A stretch of DNA of 64,000 bases from Polyangiaceae bacterium (GTDB taxonomy: Bacteria; Myxococcota_A; Polyangia; Polyangiales; Polyangiaceae), in NCBI GenBank assembly GCA_016715885.1, contig JADJXL010000028.1, positions 806,001-870,000 of the forward strand, written 5' to 3'. The notes below the pieces were generated by a model, which did no database searches, was not told the DNA's origin, and saw only the letters and a list, made by a program, of their open reading frames with translations. Both the position numbers and the translations under genes were made by a program. Positions 54,642-63,703 of the stretch are shown here, one piece after another. The stretch's first letter is position 1. Each line of letters opens with the position of its first letter.

Positions 54642-55514
54642 TCAACTAGGCATCATGAACGACCGAAGCTGCTCGGGCGAAATTGCGTAATCCTTCCGGC
54701 AATAGTCGCATGTGATTTCGAGCACTCGATTGTCTTCGAGGAGCGCTTTGATTTCCGCATGCGGCAACGTGATGAGACTCGAAAGAACTCGCACTTCACT
54801 GCATTGGCAACCATAAGCGAGCGGTGATTCCGCCAAAATGGTGTGCGGCATGCCAAAAAGCAGTTCCTCGGTGAGGTGCGAGGCCAGCGTCATTTCTTTA
54901 CGCAATAGCTCGGAAAGCGGCGGAAAATCTTCGAGGCGCTGCGTCATGATCATCAGCGGGCCCCGCTCGATTTCCGGCAAAAGCTCGACCATGTACCCAC
55001 CGGCCGCCACGACTTCATCATTCTCGATCAGCGTCGAGACGGCAATGGTCGACACGATTTGCTCGGAATGCTGCATGTAGGACATCAGCGCACCGGAAAT
55101 GCCTCCTGCCTCCCCGTCGAAGGCGACTTCCACGATGCCTCGATGCAACGCTCCATTATGAAGCGTGCGCATCATCTCGAGCAACATGGCATGGCCGGTG
55201 TTCGTCCCCGCAGCTCCGGAAAAACCCACGATACCACGCGTGGTTCCATCCGGATGCGCATCGGCCACCATGCTGCCGCCGCCAGGATTCTTCAATATTC
55301 CTTGGACTCGAAGCGTGGGGCTCATGGCTTCGCGAATCAGAATCGCTCCCGTGATGAGCTCACCGAACCGTGCTGCCACGGCGCCCTTTGCTTGCTGCGC
55401 TTTGGACGCACCACGAACGGTTTGCGTCGTGACGGCCGCAATGACCCGGAATGCGCCGTCGTTCGTCATGGAACGAATGACGCGATCGCTGGAGCGTGCT
55501 GCATCGGAGCTCAT
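54642..55514 (-). CDS. hslO: Hsp33 redox-regulated chaperone
   Basis: 290 residues from the ATG at 55514; an upstream in-frame extension lacks family similarity. The C-terminus has the zinc-binding CxC/CxxC pair YGCQCSEVRV and ITCDYCRKDY. The N-terminal domain has the usual HPDGTTRGIVGFSG-like substrate region and LRKEMTLASHLTEELLFG. Hsp33 is a cytosolic holdase activated by disulfide formation under oxidative stress. Its start overlaps the M3 peptidase stop by 4 bp. Confidence 0.93.
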   Translation of the reverse strand: MSSDAARSSDRVIRSMTNDGAFRVIAAVTTQTVRGASKAQQAKGAVAARFGELITGAILIREAMSPTLRVQGILKNPGGGSMVADAHPDGTTRGIVGFSGAAGTNTGHAMLLEMMRTLHNGALHRGIVEVAFDGEAGGISGALMSYMQHSEQIVSTIAVSTLIENDEVVAAGGYMVELLPEIERGPLMIMTQRLEDFPPLSELLRKEMTLASHLTEELLFGMPHTILAESPLAYGCQCSEVRVLSSLITLPHAEIKALLEDNRVLEITCDYCRKDYAISPEQLRSFMMPS

Positions 55515-57607
55515 GAGGCGACCGCCGCTTCTGCTTCGACGGCTTCCGCTACGAGATCGTCGCGCTGGAGCAGCGCTTCGAGCGTGGGCTGCCGCCCCAT
55601 GAAACCGACATACAAGGCCATGGGATCGGCGCTGTCGCCTTTGGCGAGAATATGGGATCGAAATGCCTCGCCCACCTCGCGACTGAAAATGCCTTCGCGC
55701 TTGAATCGCGAAAACGCGTCCGCATCGAGCACCTCTGCCCACTTGTACGAATAATACCCGGCGGCATACCCCACGGGGCTCGAGAACAAGTGTGAAAACG
55801 ACGCGAGCATCGCGTGTTCGGGCGGCAATGGAAGCGGAGAATACTGCTCGAAAATCGACCTACCATAAAGGACGGGATCGCCATCTTTTGCAGGATCCCA
55901 ATCGATATGGAGCGCCAAATCTGCCTCGGCAAACCCGAGCTGCCGAATCATGGCATTGGCGGCGCGGAATGTGCGCGCAGCCCGCATCCGCTCGAAAAGC
56001 GCATCCGGGATCGGTTCGCCCGTTTGGTAGTGCCGCGCGAAAAGATCGAGTGCCTCTTTTTCCCAACACCAATTTTCCATGATCTGCGAAGGCAATTCGA
56101 CGAAATCCCATGCCACGTTCGTCGCGGCCAAGGTGCGAATTTCAACGCAGCTCGATGCATGATGCATCATGTGCCCGAATTCATGAAAAACCGTCTCGAC
56201 CTCGCGGTGATTGAGCAGCGCGGGTTTGTCGCCCACGGGCGGCATGAAATTACCGGCCAATACCGCGATGTGTATTCCACCGAGCGCATCGTCGTGTTTC
56301 GTTTCGCTCGAAGGAACGTGCGTGACGAGCCCCTGCATCCAGGCTCCATCACGCTTCGTTTCACGCGGCCACATGTCGGCATAGAACAGCGCGCTCGTCC
56401 GTCCGTCACCCTCGACGATACGATACGCTTTGACGCTCGGATGCCACACGGATACTCCAGCCCACGGCTCGATGCGCACTCCGTAAAGTCGAGATGCAAT
56501 GGTGAATACGCCCGAAAGAACGGGGTCCGCTGGGAAATAGGGTCGCAGGGACTCGTCGTCGAAATCGTATCGGGCTCGGCGAAGTTTTTCCGCGTAATAC
56601 GGAACGTCCCACGGTGCGAGCGGCGGGGCCGATGGGCCAGCGATTTCACGACTGAATGCTTCTAGCTCGGCATTCTCGCGCTTGAATTGCGGCAGTGCCC
56701 GCTCGCGTAGCGTTGCGATGAATTTTCGCGCTGCTTCTCCGGTCTTCGCCATGCGGTCTTCGAGCACCAAATCGGCAAACGATGCGAACTTCAGCAATTT
56801 TGCCTTTTCCCGGCGAAGCTCCAGAATTTTGCGCACAATCGGCCGATTGTCGCGTTCACCCTCGGTCGCACGCGACACGTTTGCCCGGTACATCTTCTCC
56901 CGCACCGCGCGATCGTCCAAATACGTCACGATCGCGTTGTAACTCGGCGCCTGAAGGGTGAACCGATACCCAGAAAGTCCCTTTTCTGCGGCACTCGCGC
57001 GCGCCGCTTCGATGGCGCCTTCGGGCAAACCCGCGAGTTTGTCGCGGTCTTCGATGACGATTTCGAACGCGTTCGTCGAATCGAGCACGTTCTGCGAATA
57101 CTTCAACGTGAGCACCGCAAGCTCGACGTTGATCTGCGCAAGGCGTTTCTTGCCTTCGGGATCGAGCTCCGCGCCGCTGCGGCGAAAATCCGCGAGCGTC
57201 TTGTCCAAGAATCTGCGCCTAGTCCCCGAAAGCGCACGCGCTTCGTCTGTCTCGGCAAACTCACGCAGAGCCCGCCACACGCCTTCCGATAGCGTGATGC
57301 TCGTGAAGAACTCGCTCACCGGAGCCTGCACGGCGTTGTATCCGTCACGTAGCTCCGGCGTCGTCGCGACGCTTTCGAGATGCGAAATCACGCCGAGCGC
57401 AAGCTCCAGGTCTTCCGTCACTTTCTCGAGCGCCGTCATCGTGTTCGCGAAGGTGCGCGGCCCTTGCGACGTTTCGAGTGCCCTCAGACGCACTTTCGCT
57501 TCGTCGAGCAACGCATGCACCGCAGGCTCGACGTGCTCGCCGCGAATCCGATCGAACGGCATGCCAGTTTTCAGGTGCAAAAGCGGATTTTCTGACGAGT
57601 CGGACAT
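55511..57607 (-). CDS. M3 family oligopeptidase (OpdA/Dcp type)
   Basis: 698 residues, close to the roughly 680 of oligopeptidase A. The zinc motif HEFGHMMHH sits in ETVFHEFGHMMHHASS, and FVELPSQIMENW contributes the third ligand Glu. YYAEKLRRARYDFDDE and VGDKPALLNHREVETVF are family strands. It digests short peptides in the cytosol, including signal-peptide remnants and proteolysis products. Its stop overlaps the Hsp33 start (ATGA), so the two are co-translated. Confidence 0.93.
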   Translation of the reverse strand: MSDSSENPLLHLKTGMPFDRIRGEHVEPAVHALLDEAKVRLRALETSQGPRTFANTMTALEKVTEDLELALGVISHLESVATTPELRDGYNAVQAPVSEFFTSITLSEGVWRALREFAETDEARALSGTRRRFLDKTLADFRRSGAELDPEGKKRLAQINVELAVLTLKYSQNVLDSTNAFEIVIEDRDKLAGLPEGAIEAARASAAEKGLSGYRFTLQAPSYNAIVTYLDDRAVREKMYRANVSRATEGERDNRPIVRKILELRREKAKLLKFASFADLVLEDRMAKTGEAARKFIATLRERALPQFKRENAELEAFSREIAGPSAPPLAPWDVPYYAEKLRRARYDFDDESLRPYFPADPVLSGVFTIASRLYGVRIEPWAGVSVWHPSVKAYRIVEGDGRTSALFYADMWPRETKRDGAWMQGLVTHVPSSETKHDDALGGIHIAVLAGNFMPPVGDKPALLNHREVETVFHEFGHMMHHASSCVEIRTLAATNVAWDFVELPSQIMENWCWEKEALDLFARHYQTGEPIPDALFERMRAARTFRAANAMIRQLGFAEADLALHIDWDPAKDGDPVLYGRSIFEQYSPLPLPPEHAMLASFSHLFSSPVGYAAGYYSYKWAEVLDADAFSRFKREGIFSREVGEAFRSHILAKGDSADPMALYVGFMGRQPTLEALLQRDDLVAEAVEAEAAVAS

Positions 57608-57730
57608 GGTGTTCGCTTTCGGTGCAGGCCGGACGCGCGACGCCTGGCGTTGGACTGCATTACCTACGATCGTCTACGGCGACTCGCAACGCCATCGTAA
57701 CGCGGGCAAAGTCGGGCTACGCTCGCCCGT

Positions 57731-58276
57731 GTGAACGTTTCGCTCTTCCTGATTGGCATCGGCAAGATTCTCTTTGGCATTTTAGTCGGCGCCGCGGGCG
57801 TGTGGATGGGAGCGCGCGTGCTCGAGCGACTTTTGCGCACGGGCGAAATGGACGCCGAGCTGGAAAAGGGCAACGCCGCAGCCGCAGTGCTCGCCGCAGC
57901 AGGCCTCTTGTCGCTCGGCCTTCTCGCCAAACACGCCGTGACGGCAACGTTCTCAGCGATCGATTTTCTGATCCGCGGTCGCCAAGTCGAAGCGCCGCTG
58001 CTTGGAAAGCTCGCACTTTATGGCATTGCGCACGCAGCGCTGTCCTTGGCCGTCGGCGCTGCAACGCTCGCGATCGGAACGTTTTTGTTCAGTCGTCTGA
58101 CGCGCGGCGTGGACGAGATCGCGCAGATTCGCAAGGGCAACGTGGCGCCCGCCATCGTGCTCGGAACCGTGATGATCGTCATCGCACTCGTGGTCGCTCC
58201 GGGCCTCGAAACCGCGCTCGATGGGCTTCTGCCGCTGCCCACGCTTGCTCGCGACGAGGTCGTGGCGCCGTCATGA
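57731..58276 (+). CDS. DUF350-family membrane protein
   Basis: 181 residues from GTG 57731. Four hydrophobic segments: FLIGIGKILFGILVGAAGV, AAAAVLAAAGLLSLGLLA, GIAHAALSLAVGAATLAIG and APAIVLGTVMIVIALVVA. The paired pattern DAELEKGNAAAAVLAAAG and EIAQIRKGNVAPAIVLGT is the tandem DUF350 signature. It is coupled by a 4-bp overlap to a transglutaminase-like protein. Confidence 0.8.
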   Translation: MNVSLFLIGIGKILFGILVGAAGVWMGARVLERLLRTGEMDAELEKGNAAAAVLAAAGLLSLGLLAKHAVTATFSAIDFLIRGRQVEAPLLGKLALYGIAHAALSLAVGAATLAIGTFLFSRLTRGVDEIAQIRKGNVAPAIVLGTVMIVIALVVAPGLETALDGLLPLPTLARDEVVAPS

Positions 58277-59193
58277 ACCGCGGCAAATCCATCGCTTTTT
58301 ACGTCATTCTCACCCTTTGGGTCACTGGTTGCTGCTGCAACTTTCCCGATCTCAGCACGTTCATCATCGCGGAAGAACCCGAGCCGAGCGACAGCACGCC
58401 TGGCGTCGATCTCGGCCTCGCCGCGTATCCAAAAACCGCTCCGGAAGCAGGCGCCACGAAATACGCTTGGCGCGATCGAAGGCTCGAACCGCCCGTGTAC
58501 CGAGCACGCTACGCGCTTGGAGCGAGCGAGCAAGCTGCAGTCGACGAAGCTCACCTAGCGCTGGCGAAGCGCGTGAAGTTCAAAGATCAAGGCAACGGCA
58601 TCTTCAAGTGGACGCCGCCGCCGGGTTGCGACGTCCGCATGCGGTGCATTTTCGAGAGCCTCGCCGAGGACAGCAAAGACGAGGTCGCACCGCTCGCGGC
58701 GCGCTTTCGAGCGCGTGTGCGTGAAGCGAACCTCGATCCGGTGCAAACCGTCGAGCTCGTCACGTCGTATGTACAAGCGATCCCGTACGAGATCCCGAAG
58801 ACGCGTCCGTTTGGTCTTTTGCCGCCTGCACTCGTTGCTGCTCAAAAGAAAGGCGACTGCGACTCGAAGGCGCTACTTCTCCTGATGCTGCTCGATTCGC
58901 TCGGCATCGACAGCGTGATGCTCACGTCGGACGCGCATCGGCACTCGATGCTGGGTGTGGCGATACCCGCACAGGGTCAGAAGATCACGTACGACGGGCG
59001 AGCGTACGCGTTCGTCGAGACAACCGCAAAAAACGCGCCGATTGGCTGGATTTCAAAAGATCTTTTGAGGCCAAACGATTGGGTCGTCGTTCCCGTGCGC
59101 GTCGGTGGCAAAGGCGCAACGAAGTCGGGCTCGTCGGTGACGGGCAAGGCGACGGAAGAAGTCCCGGGTCCGAAACCTCGGAAGCAGCGCTGA
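58273..59193 (+). CDS. Transglutaminase-like cysteine-protease-fold lipoprotein
   Basis: 306 residues from the ATG at 58273. The leader MNRGKSIAFYVILTLWVTGC ends with a lipobox. KKGDCDSKALLLLMLLDSLG (Cys), AHRHSMLGVAIP (His) and YAFVETTAKNAPIGW (acidic partner) form the transglutaminase core triad. It is co-translated with the DUF350 membrane protein. Related lipoproteins in other myxobacteria are uncharacterised; crosslinking or peptide cleavage at the envelope is possible. Confidence 0.8.
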   Translation: MNRGKSIAFYVILTLWVTGCCCNFPDLSTFIIAEEPEPSDSTPGVDLGLAAYPKTAPEAGATKYAWRDRRLEPPVYRARYALGASEQAAVDEAHLALAKRVKFKDQGNGIFKWTPPPGCDVRMRCIFESLAEDSKDEVAPLAARFRARVREANLDPVQTVELVTSYVQAIPYEIPKTRPFGLLPPALVAAQKKGDCDSKALLLLMLLDSLGIDSVMLTSDAHRHSMLGVAIPAQGQKITYDGRAYAFVETTAKNAPIGWISKDLLRPNDWVVVPVRVGGKGATKSGSSVTGKATEEVPGPKPRKQR

Positions 59194-59253
59194 GCGCGCC
59201 ACAAACGCGCGGCTGCCCTTTCCAATCGAACGGGATGGTTTCAAGATGAGGGC

Positions 59254-59913
59254 ATGTTCTTCTCCGACAAGAAGCAGAAGCTGAAGATGCCGGCCAAAGA
59301 GGACGCGCTGCCGGGGCGAAGCACGCCCATGCACGTGTCGGGTACGCACCATGTCCTCGGGACCAGGTACGTTCCGCCTTTTCCGGAAGGTCGCGAGCTG
59401 GCGATGTTCGGTATGGGGTGCTTTTGGGGTGCCGAACGCAAGTTTTGGAAGACGAAAGGCGTGACGTCGACGGCCGTGGGGTATGCCGCGGGGTTCACGC
59501 CGAATCCGACATACGAAGAGGTTTGCTCGGGTCGAACGGGCCATAACGAGGTGGTGTTCGTCGTGTTCGATCCGAGTCGCGTGTCTTATGCGGAGCTTTT
59601 GAAGGTGTTTTGGGAAAACCACGATCCGACCCAGGGAATGCGCCAAGGCAACGACGCGGGGACGCAATATCGATCCGGCATCTATTGTCATGGGCCGGCC
59701 CAGCGAGCAGCCGCGGAACGGTCGCGCGACGAATATCAAAAAGAGCTCACGAAAGCCGGTCACGGTACGATTACCACCGAAATTCTCGACGCTCCGCCGC
59801 TTTATTATGCCGAGGAGTATCATCAGCAATATTTGTCGAAAAACCCCGACGGATATTGCGGCCTCGGAGGAACGGGCGTGAGCTGTCCCATTGGCCTTTC
59901 TACCGGCCAATAG
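59254..59913 (+). CDS. msrA: Peptide methionine sulfoxide reductase A
   Basis: 219 residues. GMGCFWGAERKFW is the catalytic Cys motif GCFWGAE. VGYAAGFTPNPTYEEVCSG, GHNEVVFVVFDP, NDAGTQYRSGIY and the C-terminal resolving-Cys tail GYCGLGGTGVSCPIG are all present. The N-terminal ~50-residue extension (MPAKEDALPGRSTPM) is longer than in E. coli. MsrA repairs oxidised methionine (S-epimer). It converges on the histidine kinase at 59927. Confidence 0.95.
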   Translation: MFFSDKKQKLKMPAKEDALPGRSTPMHVSGTHHVLGTRYVPPFPEGRELAMFGMGCFWGAERKFWKTKGVTSTAVGYAAGFTPNPTYEEVCSGRTGHNEVVFVVFDPSRVSYAELLKVFWENHDPTQGMRQGNDAGTQYRSGIYCHGPAQRAAAERSRDEYQKELTKAGHGTITTEILDAPPLYYAEEYHQQYLSKNPDGYCGLGGTGVSCPIGLSTGQ

Positions 59914-59926
59914 GCGCTCGAGGATG

Positions 59927-61381
59927 TTAGAAATTGTCGTTTTGGGTGGGAGCGGGCAAATGCTTGGGGAGGCGAAAATAAAAGGTCGTGCCTTCGCCAA
60001 GCTGGCTTTCGACCCAAGCCTTGCCTCCATGCGATTCGATGATTCCCTTGGATATCGATAGCCCGAGGCCCATCCCACCATTGCCCGCCCGAGGGGCACG
60101 ATAATAAGCCTCGAATACACGCGGCAAATCGCAAGATGCAATGCCGCATCCCGTGTCGGCCACGGAAAATTCGATATCGCCCTCTCGAGCGACCGCCGCG
60201 ACCGTGACGGTTCCGCCCGCGGGCGTGAATTTCAGCGCATTGCCAATGAGATTCGATAGGACTTGAAGAATCCGGAACGAATCACATTCGATCATGGTGG
60301 AGCCATCCGGGGTTTGTCTAGCCAATTGGATCCCCTTGTGCATAGCCGCTTCGCGGAATGTTTCAATGGCCTCGTCGACGAGCGCCGCGGCCGATTGTTC
60401 ACAGATCGAAAGCGACAACTGTCCGGTTTCGACGCTGGCAAAGTCCAACAAATCGTCGAGCAGCCGCTGCATTCGACCAAGACCTTTTCGCAGCAGCGCA
60501 ACGCGTGACGCCGGAGGCAGAGCGCTCGAACCATCGAGGGGCACTTCGAGCGCCGATAGGCTCATCAATGCAAGAGACAACGAATTGCGCAGATCGTGCG
60601 ACGCAACCGCCATGAGATGCTCGCGCGCTCGAATCGAATGCTGCGCATTTTCGTGAAGCTGCGCATTGCCTACCGCCATGCTCGCCCGATGCGCAAGCGC
60701 CTGCAAGAGCGCCTTGCCCGAACCATCCAATTCCTGTCGCAATGGCGTGCCGAACAAAAATACCGCGCCGAGAACACGATTGTGCGACACGAGCGGCAAA
60801 CCATCCAGCCACCTCATATCGAGCCCGGCAATCGCGGCCGAAATATCGGAATCATGGGATCCAAATGCAAGTGCATCCGCGAGGGTCTGTCCGGAGAGCT
60901 CGATCGAACGCCCGCGACGAAGAACATGATCGACCCAATCGGCCCGTTTTCCTCCGTCGGCACAAAGTCCCGCCCCGAGCACGCGGACGCACCTTTCTTT
61001 CATCGGATCCGCGTGGGCCACAAAGCGGCATTGGAGCACCGCATTTCGACACGACAATATGCACGCGCCATCCGCCAGCGCCGGAACGAGCAGCCGAGAC
61101 AGCATAGCAAGCGTCGAATCTTCGTCGGGTGATGCAAAAAGTCGCAAGCTCGCATCCGCCAAAAATCGTGAACGAGATTCCTCGAGTGCTGTCCGAACGA
61201 GCATATCCGTGACAATGGCAACGGATTTGCGCATATTTTCCGTCGCTTGCCATACGCCTGGATGGTCGTAACGAAACTTGACCCACACCTTCGGTGTCGC
61301 GTCATCGCGATGGTCAGCAGTCGATGAAAATTCTTCTAAATATGGATAACCAACAAAGTCAGAATTCAGGCCGTGATTCAT
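59927..61381 (-). CDS. Sensor histidine kinase with GAF-like domain
   Basis: 484 residues from the ATG at 61381 (a TTG at 61399 is in frame). A central GAF-like region (MLSRLLVPALADGACIL; LDMRWLDGLPLVSHNRVLGAVFLFG) is followed by HisKA with the phospho-acceptor in AVASHDLRNSLSLAL, and an ATPase domain (NLIGNALKFTPAGG; VADTGCGIASCDLPRVFE; GGMGLGLSISKGIIESHGG). No transmembrane helix is obvious, so it is probably cytosolic. No response regulator is adjacent; it appears orphan. Confidence 0.9.
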   Translation of the reverse strand: MNHGLNSDFVGYPYLEEFSSTADHRDDATPKVWVKFRYDHPGVWQATENMRKSVAIVTDMLVRTALEESRSRFLADASLRLFASPDEDSTLAMLSRLLVPALADGACILSCRNAVLQCRFVAHADPMKERCVRVLGAGLCADGGKRADWVDHVLRRGRSIELSGQTLADALAFGSHDSDISAAIAGLDMRWLDGLPLVSHNRVLGAVFLFGTPLRQELDGSGKALLQALAHRASMAVGNAQLHENAQHSIRAREHLMAVASHDLRNSLSLALMSLSALEVPLDGSSALPPASRVALLRKGLGRMQRLLDDLLDFASVETGQLSLSICEQSAAALVDEAIETFREAAMHKGIQLARQTPDGSTMIECDSFRILQVLSNLIGNALKFTPAGGTVTVAAVAREGDIEFSVADTGCGIASCDLPRVFEAYYRAPRAGNGGMGLGLSISKGIIESHGGKAWVESQLGEGTTFYFRLPKHLPAPTQNDNF

Positions 61382-61526
61382 TCTCAACCCCCACCCCAAC
61401 GTTCACGAGAATACATTTTTTGGGATGGTTGAGCGACCCGTTTCTGCACGCAGTAGCCGTGCTCTCACAAAACGGTCTATGTGCAACGTCCACACGAGTA
61501 TGGGGACGTCCGAAACAGTCGAAAGG

Positions 61527-62333
61527 TCATGAATCCAGCATGGGCACGACGGTGACGGCATGATTGAGTGGTCCGTGGCCGTGGCCCAAGCCTGGTGCAT
61601 GTAGAATGGCTTGGCGCACGTATTTTCGAGCTCGTTCGGTGGCGGCGGCGAGGTCCAGGCCTTGCGCGATACCTGCTGCAATGGCGGAAGCGAGCGTGCA
61701 GCCCGTGCCATGGGTCGACGTCGAGAGAATGCGGTCGTCCTCGAATGAATGTTCGCCAGCGTGGGTGAGCAGCACGTCGACGACACAGGGGCCTTCGAGG
61801 TGTCCGCCTTTGACGAGGACGGCGGTGGGACCCATGGTGAGGAGTTTGGCCGCGGCGCGGCGCATGCCGTCGACGGAGCGAATGGTTTGTCCTGTAAGAA
61901 CCTCTGCTTCCGGTAGGTTGGGCGTAATGAGTGTTGCCAGGGGCAAAAGGCGCGTCACGAGTGCCTTGCGTGCTTCGGGCAGAAGTAGTGAAGCGCCGCC
62001 TTTGGCGACCATGACGGGATCGACGACGAGCGGGACGCCTCGGGCATTGCGTTCATACGATGATGCAACGGCAGCGATGACGGCCGCGGAGTGGAGCATG
62101 CCGGTTTTGATGGCATCGGCGCCGATATCTTCGAGCACGACGTCCATTTGTTGCGCGATGAAGTCTGGTGGAATGGGAAAAACGCCCAAAACCCCTCGCG
62201 TATTTTGCGCGGTCAGTGCGGTGATGGCGGTGGCGCCGAAAGCGCCGAGCGCCGTGACGGTTTTCAGATCGGCCTGAATGCCTGCGCCGCCGCCCGAATC
62301 CGAACCGGCAACGATGAGAACTCGCCCTTGCAT
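61527..62333 (-). CDS. thiD: Hydroxymethylpyrimidine/phosphomethylpyrimidine kinase
   Basis: 268 residues from the ATG at 62333 (MQGRVLIVAGSDSGGG). An upstream in-frame ATG at 62369 adds an Asn/Ser-rich leader and is less likely. The ribokinase-fold GSDSGGGAGIQADLKT, DPVMVAKGG and HGTGCTLASAIAAG (catalytic Asp region) are intact. ThiD phosphorylates HMP and HMP-P for thiamine synthesis. I see no TPP riboswitch upstream. Confidence 0.93.
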   Translation of the reverse strand: MQGRVLIVAGSDSGGGAGIQADLKTVTALGAFGATAITALTAQNTRGVLGVFPIPPDFIAQQMDVVLEDIGADAIKTGMLHSAAVIAAVASSYERNARGVPLVVDPVMVAKGGASLLLPEARKALVTRLLPLATLITPNLPEAEVLTGQTIRSVDGMRRAAAKLLTMGPTAVLVKGGHLEGPCVVDVLLTHAGEHSFEDDRILSTSTHGTGCTLASAIAAGIAQGLDLAAATERARKYVRQAILHAPGLGHGHGPLNHAVTVVPMLDS

Positions 62334-62590
62334 ATAGAAGGAATTACTAGAGAAGGCCGCCGCATGCAAGCGTGACGCTCGTGCTTCGGTCCTGCGTGCA
62401 CTCTACGCCGCGCGCATTCGTGACGTGATGGGCAGTCTGCTTTCATTCGTGGGCTTTTTGCCCCACAAGGATGCCTTGCCGCGGTCGCCATGCGCACCCA
62501 ACCGACCTGCATCCCCGCTGTATCTTTTCACCTGCTCCGCGGACAAACGTTTGTCTTGCATGACGTGATCGATGCATGTATCGTTCGCAC

Positions 62591-63088
62591 ATGTCAGATT
62601 CTTCATCTACCAAGAGGGATTCCCGTCCGTCGCCGGTTCTCGGGACGATCGGCTGGTTCGTTCGCAACACGATTTCCTTGCTTTTTGTGGGCTTTGCGGT
62701 GGCCTGTATCTACAACGTCTACGGTGTGGGGCCCGAAGTAGAAACGATGGCCAAGGAATTGGCTTGTCAGGGTCAACCGTCACCATGCTCGGCACAATAC
62801 ACGCGCGCCGAGCGAACTCCATGGGCGCATACCTTCAAGATGTACACGTCGGCCTCGTCGGGCGAACGACCCATTTCGTGCCAACGGCAATACATCTTCG
62901 TGGGCGACTATTCGTGCCAATTCAAAGACGGAACCTCCGCGCCGCCGAACGGCACGCCATCGGCCGTCGTCAAGGATGCTCCGGCATCGAGCGGAAAGGC
63001 GCCGATAACCGCGCGGCCGCGATCATCCGGAACATCGGTGCCCGCCCGTTTCGGGCCGGCGCCGAGCGCCACGACATCAGCGCCATGA
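62591..63088 (+). CDS. Single-pass membrane protein of unknown function
   Basis: 165 residues from the ATG at 62591 (MSDSSSTKRDSRPSPV); a GTG-type start at 62576 is in frame. One transmembrane helix (VRNTISLLFVGFAVACIYNV) is followed by a compact Cys-containing segment (ELACQGQPSPCSAQY; ISCQRQYIFVGDYSCQF) and a Pro/Ala/Ser tail. No family recognised. Confidence 0.6.
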   Translation: MSDSSSTKRDSRPSPVLGTIGWFVRNTISLLFVGFAVACIYNVYGVGPEVETMAKELACQGQPSPCSAQYTRAERTPWAHTFKMYTSASSGERPISCQRQYIFVGDYSCQFKDGTSAPPNGTPSAVVKDAPASSGKAPITARPRSSGTSVPARFGPAPSATTSAP

Positions 63089-63138
63089 ACCATTGGATGC
63101 CAAACCTATGGTTGGATGCTGGTTTCGCGAAGCCATCC

Positions 63139-63174
63139 CTGCGGGGAGTTCGAGCCCCGCAGCCCTTGCTGCGG
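63139..63174. terminator. Overlapping alternative hairpins between convergent genes
   Basis: CTGCGGGG at 63139-63146 pairs perfectly with CCCCGCAG at 63155-63162 (8-bp stem, 8-nt loop). CCGCAG at 63157-63162 can instead pair with CTGCGG at 63169-63174. The two stems share the same arm and exclude each other. The 95-bp gap between convergent genes has no other feature; it is probably a terminator region. Confidence 0.5.
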
Positions 63175-63183
63175 CTACGAACG

Positions 63184-63702
63184 TCATAGCTCAGACGGCG
63201 GCTCATTATCAACTCGTGCAGCCAGGAATGCCTCCTCGTCCCATGGCCCCGCGGGCCAAATCAAGGAGGCTTCGAGCGGCGTGTCCGGAAAATTGTGTTC
63301 GGCTTCATCCCACGATTCCTTGGGGGGCGCGCCGTATTCGGTTAGATATACCGCACGCGCTGCATCCTGGATTTCCGGCGTAATCAGCGGAGGCTCCCAG
63401 CCCAGCAATAGATCGCGCAGGCGTTGCACCGCCGGACCACGTAGGCTCAGATCCGGTCGTTCCTGCTCTTCCGGAATGTAGGCATAATGGCGGCGGCTTC
63501 TTGCATACTCGAGATACGTCTCGACCAATTCGAGAAGAAATGTTTTCGGGGGAATACGACGCAGCGCTGCCCATAATTTTGGCGCAGCCAGCATGTCGAT
63601 CCAACTGGCGGCGTTCACGACATGAGAGAATTCCGTCGCGAAGTCCTTCGTGATGGGCGTACCATCGCCGAAATATCCATGCATGTTATCGTTTCCAATC
63701 AT
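63184..63702 (-). CDS. Hypothetical protein, downstream of a small Cys-rich gene
   Basis: 172 residues from the ATG at 63702, 1 bp after the stop of the small Cys-rich gene; a TTG at 63729 would overlap it. The sequence has a helical, charged centre (LVETYLEYARSRRHYAYIPEE) and acidic C-terminus (NFPDTPLEASLIWPAGPWDEE). No family recognised. The tight spacing suggests an operon with the upstream Cys-rich protein, possibly as effector and immunity or partner, but there is no homology to support a named system. Confidence 0.6.
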   Translation of the reverse strand: MIGNDNMHGYFGDGTPITKDFATEFSHVVNAASWIDMLAAPKLWAALRRIPPKTFLLELVETYLEYARSRRHYAYIPEEQERPDLSLRGPAVQRLRDLLLGWEPPLITPEIQDAARAVYLTEYGAPPKESWDEAEHNFPDTPLEASLIWPAGPWDEEAFLAARVDNEPPSEL

Positions 63703-63703
63703 A

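Noticed and set aside
62334..62590. TPP riboswitch upstream of thiD
   Set aside because: No CUGAGA or ACCUGAUCUGG-like thi-box was found in the reverse complement of the 257-bp gap.
62403..62606. Small minus-strand ORF upstream of thiD
   Set aside because: No ribosome site, hydrophilic random-like composition, and it overlaps the start region of the 62591 gene.
63140..63162. tRNA T-arm-like GAGTTCGAGCCCC
   Set aside because: The pairing around TTCGAGC does not form a 5-bp T-stem and there is no cloverleaf; it is a plain hairpin.
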